Shown here: one piece after another, positions 58,301 through 64,000 of the stretch | Layout: each line of letters starts with the position of its first letter | Numbering within the stretch: the first letter of the stretch is position 1 | Source of the DNA: Xestospongia muta | Taxonomy: Eukaryota; Porifera; Demospongiae; Haplosclerida; Petrosiidae | DNA: 64,000 nucleotides | Direction of reading: 5' to 3' | NCBI GenBank assembly: GCA_963693285.1 | Contig: OY848920.1 | Coordinates: 10,290,182 to 10,354,181, forward strand | Translations under genes and position numbers: made by a program | The notes under the pieces: model-generated | What the model saw: only the letters and a program-made list of their open reading frames with translations | What the model was told of the DNA's origin: nothing | Databases searched by the model: none

Positions 58301-58388
58301 AAACTTGTTTCACTAAAAACTTAATAGGGGGTGTGGCTAATGGGTGTGTCCTTAAGAGTACAGTTCCACGTGAATAATAATACTAATC
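58301..58388. promoter_or_regulatory. SYAP1/taxilin divergent promoter interval
   Basis: 88 bp between opposite ATGs, containing two GGGTGTG(G/T) copies in tandem (58330-58352) and a CCACGTG E-box near 58367. Confidence 0.5.
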
Positions 58389-60542
<2,154 letters not shown>

Positions 60543-60730
60543 TTACCAACAGACAAATAATAAAAACAATTGAAATCAATAGTTACTGTTGCTATGGTAA
60601 CAGTAATTGATACTGTTGCCATGGTTATAACAATTAATTATATGTGATATAACGAAAAAGAAAAGCTCTAAAAATTTAAGGAGCAGTAAAACATTTGAAT
60701 GTCAAAAAATAAAATCGTTCTATACCACGC
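60543..60730. other. Tail-to-tail spacer taxilin/intersectin
   Basis: 188 bp between opposing stops. A short near-repeat ACTGTTGCYATGGTWA occurs twice near 60586-60630. AATAAAA near 60708. No gene. Confidence 0.5.
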
Positions 60731-63700
60731 CTACTTTAAATGATGTTGAGGTCTCATTGACTTGTATGTTATACGTAGTTCAAGCTCTCCTTTAGGGACA
60801 TCTTCTAGAAGGAAACGTTTTTTCCACGGTCCGTTACCACCAAATTCTTCTTTGAGTTCCTTTAGAGATACCTTTGCACATCCTAGAAAATCTACAAGGA
60901 TTTTGAGGGGTGTGGTTATCCGTGGGTACTTACCATTAGGAGAGAAGAGATCGCTATCAAAGACGGTGACTTCAATCATTGTATTATCAGGATCACTAAT
61001 TAGGAACTCTGGCATCTGTGATGAATAAATAGATTAATAACAATAATAAAGTCTTTTAGGGTATGAAGTTTATATTGAATGTAATAACCTGGGGCCATCC
61101 CCAAAGTATACATTGAGATCTACTGTTGTCAATGGATACATAGATTATATTAATGGATGAATAAATAGATAAATGGATACACAAACTATCAATGGACAGA
61201 TAAATTCTATATTGAGTACTGACCACATAATTCCATTGAGGATTCAAATTATCTTGAATAGTGGGTGTGGCTGATTCTTGGTTCTCTCCAATTTTGACGA
61301 CACAGAATGGATCACTTTTACCATCAGATGATGCTATCAAGTCAGCTGCTTCTATTACAGTTATTAACAATTTACCACAAGCTGATTCTCGTAAGGTCAT
61401 TCTACGACTATCATCTGAAAGAGAAACTAATTGAAGGGCGTGGTAATAGGTGTGGTCTCACGTCTTTTTAATCTTGCTTGTTGTTTTTGTTTTTGTACAT
61501 ATTTAAGACATCCTCCCATTAACTCTTTGATCCATTGGTCTCTGAAAAGATAGGAGAGATTAAAGACAATAGGAAACCTATATACATGCGTTACCTAGCA
61601 ACATCATTGTCTGCTTTTAGTGGTATCTCCTTTTTATCATTCTTAGTGTTAATAATAAATACACTTTGACCTACCATATGTAATAATGACATCATCATCA
61701 TCCACATAAGACCACAACTTTAAATTAATGGGTGTGGTCAATTAATTACCTACCATATTGTTCCACTGATCCCTTTTTAGCTTGTATTTGGTCTAACAGA
61801 AAAGGCTATTAAAAAAGGGTGGAGTAAAAGAAGGGGTGTGGCTTAATCATATACCTCTTTAAACATTGTGAAGTGGTTTTCCATAAATGGTTCCATTTGA
61901 GCAGCTGTTACAAATAATGCTTTAGGTCTAGCTAAGAGGAAGAAGTCGCTGAAGAGAAAACCAATCATCTCTTTGTTCCCTCGTACCTAGAATAGATTTA
62001 TGATTGAATCAATGGACAGACAGATAGATGGATGGACAAAAGGACAGATAGATGGATGGACAGACGGAAAGATGGATGGATAAACAGACGGAAAGATGGA
62101 TGGATAGATAGATAGATAGATAGATGGATACCTTCACTAGTTTGCCCCAGTGCAGTAATCTTCTAGATCCCATAAAATTAGTTTGTGAATTAAACACTAA
62201 TTTCTAGAAAGGAACAAACTCAAGTCTCATTCTCAAACCACCTAATTCTCATACTTCATTAAGTGTGACACTAACATGAGTCTGAAGCCATTCTAACTTC
62301 TCAGAGTTCTCCTGTTCTCTCACTCCTTCATTAACTTGACTGCAAAGTCTCTCAGACTCTTGTAGTGCCATTAACAGCGGCTCATAGTCAGGATTATCAC
62401 TAGGTGTGTACTCTAATATCTGAGGGTGTGGCAACAAGTAAATACATAGCCCATCCCTCTATCAATCCATTATCCATCCATCCATCCATTTATCCATCCA
62501 TTTATCCATCCATCCATCCATCCATCCATCCATCCATCCATCCATCCATCCATCCATCCATCCATTTATCCATCCATCCATTCATCCATCCATCCATCCA
62601 TCCATCCATCTATTCCTCAAAACCTTTCCAATAAGTAAAGGGTACTTAGTGACACGTTGCATTGGTTTAAGTAAAAAAGATGATAAAGGAAGTCCACCTG
62701 TTCTTGGGTCCTTCAAACAAACTTGTTCAAACTCTTTAAACTGTGGGTCAGTACTCTTAGATTGTAACAATGTACATGCATTGAGTTGACATGAGCACCA
62801 TCGGATATGTGGAGTTAGATTAGGGATGTGTTCCTGGAGCACATCTCCTATATATCGTACTATTGCACCTGATGTTCTCAGACGTATGAACAATGCACTG
62901 TAAAATGGATGAATAATTGAGTAAATGGATCAATAGGTTAACTTATAAATCAACAATGGATGAATACACTATAGATGAATGGATGCATGAATTATGAACA
63001 ATAATGATAAACTTGTACTTGGAAAATGCTGAGTTGCACTCTATTAGCTCCTCCCAGTTAACGATGACATGACTTCTCTCTATGTCACTTAATACCGAGG
63101 AGTTCTCCATTGGAATAAAGAAAACCTAACAAACAGACCACACCTACATTAACGAACCATCTTAATTCCACCCACCTCTTTAACGAGGTTAAGACTGTGA
63201 ACATATGATTTTTCAGTTTGAATTAATTCAAATATGGCTTCTTGTCTCTTTCTTTGTTGAACAGGTAACTTCTCAATAAGGTCTGATTGAACAGCTTCAC
63301 TCCCTATAGGAATCATCATGAAACAGTTACCATAGCAACAACATCTTACATCGTGAGGCGTCTGATGTTTTCAAGGTGTCTAAAGCTTGTACGTAGTTGC
63401 TAGGAAACAGACCCGTCCTTCCATTCATCTCTCCTTTCCACCAGTCTCCCTCCTCTTTACTCAATACGTTAATAACTGATCCTTTATGGAAAGTAAGTTC
63501 ATCTGGTGATGTCGACTGATAAGTATATAGCGCTAACACTAGTCCACCAGAACTTGGTGTAGGCTAGAGTATTAGACAATATAATAGATACACTTTAATA
63601 AGGATACTTGTTCTAGTCCCATATTAACTTTAGTGTATTACACGACCTCTATATTGAGGACACTTGTTCTAGTCCCATACTAATACTTTACTGTATTATA

Positions 63701-64000
63701 CAACCTCTATATTGAGGACACTTGTTCTAGTCCCATACTAATACTTTACTGTATTATACAACCTCTATATTGAGGACACTTGTTCTAGTCCCATACTAAT
63801 ACTTTAGTCTATTATACAACCTCTATATTGAGGACACTTGTTCTAGTCCCATACTAATACTTTAGTCTATTATACAACCTCTATATTCAGGACACTTGTT
63901 CTAGTCCCATACTAATACTTTACTGTATTATACAACCTCTATATTGAGGACACTTGTTCTAGTCCCATACTAATACTTTAGTCTATTATACAACCTCTAT
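60731..64000 (-). CDS. ITSN1: Intersectin, C-terminal part (SH3-DH-PH-C2), 5' end outside window
   Basis: The rightmost exon (about 63359-63563) encodes an SH3 domain, [20 protein letters not shown] then [20 protein letters not shown], matching the last SH3 of intersectin. A Dbl-homology domain follows ([91 protein letters not shown]). Then come a PH domain ([34 protein letters not shown]) and a C2 domain ([45 protein letters not shown]) ending SMRPQHHLK. This is the long, Cdc42-GEF isoform layout of intersectin, an endocytic scaffold. The EH domains and earlier SH3 domains must lie to the right, beyond 64000. Vertebrate ITSN1 and ITSN2 cannot be told apart here. Confidence 0.95.
61998..62128. 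repeat. GATGGATGGACAGA-type repeat, intersectin intron
   Basis: Imperfect units of about 28 bp containing GACAGATAGATGGATGGA and GACGGAAAGATGGATGGA. Confidence 0.88.
62455..62615. repeat. (TCCA)n tetranucleotide repeat, intersectin intron
   Basis: About 40 TCCA units with a few TTTATCCA interruptions, between two exons of the DH domain (after PLLIGK and before ILEYTPS). Confidence 0.95.
63600..64000 (-). repeat. 58-bp minisatellite (family B), about seven units, intersectin intron
   Basis: The same 58-bp unit as at 16830-17020 but in reverse orientation, running to the window edge. Most units differ only at TTTACTGTATT versus TTTAGTCTATT, a two-site variant that groups neighbouring units. 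Confidence 0.95.

Overview
This window is nuclear DNA from an animal with a very compact genome. Twenty-three protein-coding genes lie in 64 kb. All but one of them are split by short GT-AG introns, and the DNA is AT-rich. The gene set is metazoan: FoxO, lebercilin, arpin, macoilin, intersectin, taxilin, SYAP1, a PRC2 subunit (EED), a polyhomeotic-like PRC1 protein and a cytoplasmic tyrosine kinase. Short intergenic gaps, old-looking single-copy orthologues and domain combinations absent from vertebrates suggest an early-branching animal. A demosponge such as Amphimedon is my best guess, but that is inference. No rRNA, tRNA, CRISPR array or intact autonomous transposon was seen.

Layout, left to right: HECA(-), CCT8(+), LCA5(+), CMSS1(-), ARPIN(+), EED(-), PEX7(+), unknown Ser/Pro-rich gene(-), WWE/WGR PARP(-), FOXO(+), UBE2J1(+), unknown coiled-coil gene(+), CXXC/FCS/SAM polyhomeotic-like gene(-), SCAF4/8(+), SOD1(-), macoilin(+), FIG4(-), RBM34(-), PH-domain tyrosine kinase(+), unknown coiled-coil gene(-), SYAP1(-), taxilin(+), intersectin 3' part(-, running off the right edge). 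Sixteen of the 23 genes form eight head-to-head pairs whose start codons are only 63 to 456 bp apart. Most of the remaining boundaries are tail-to-tail, with 73 to 436 bp between stop codons. Strand therefore alternates almost gene by gene, and shared bidirectional promoters are the rule.

Functionally the genes are mostly housekeeping or conserved regulators: protein folding (CCT8), ERAD (UBE2J1), peroxisome import (PEX7), redox (SOD1), endolysosomal lipid (FIG4), vesicle traffic (intersectin, taxilin), actin control (arpin), cilia (lebercilin), ribosome biogenesis (CMSS1, RBM34), CTD-linked RNA processing (SCAF) and chromatin (EED, polyhomeotic-like, PARP). FoxO keeps all three Akt-type sites and shares a promoter interval with the PARP gene.

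The introns carry most of the unusual material. A 60-bp minisatellite family sits in five introns of four genes, always in the sense of its host transcript. CT microsatellites sit at 3' splice sites, and the two GA runs sit at 5' splice sites. Two related MITEs have CCGTATAYCGGG ends. A CACCC-box-like 8-mer occurs about 45 times, including inside exons. Three proteins have unexpected architectures: three WWE domains on a PARP2-type enzyme, a CXXC finger on a polyhomeotic-like protein, and a PH domain on a tyrosine kinase without visible SH2 or SH3 domains.
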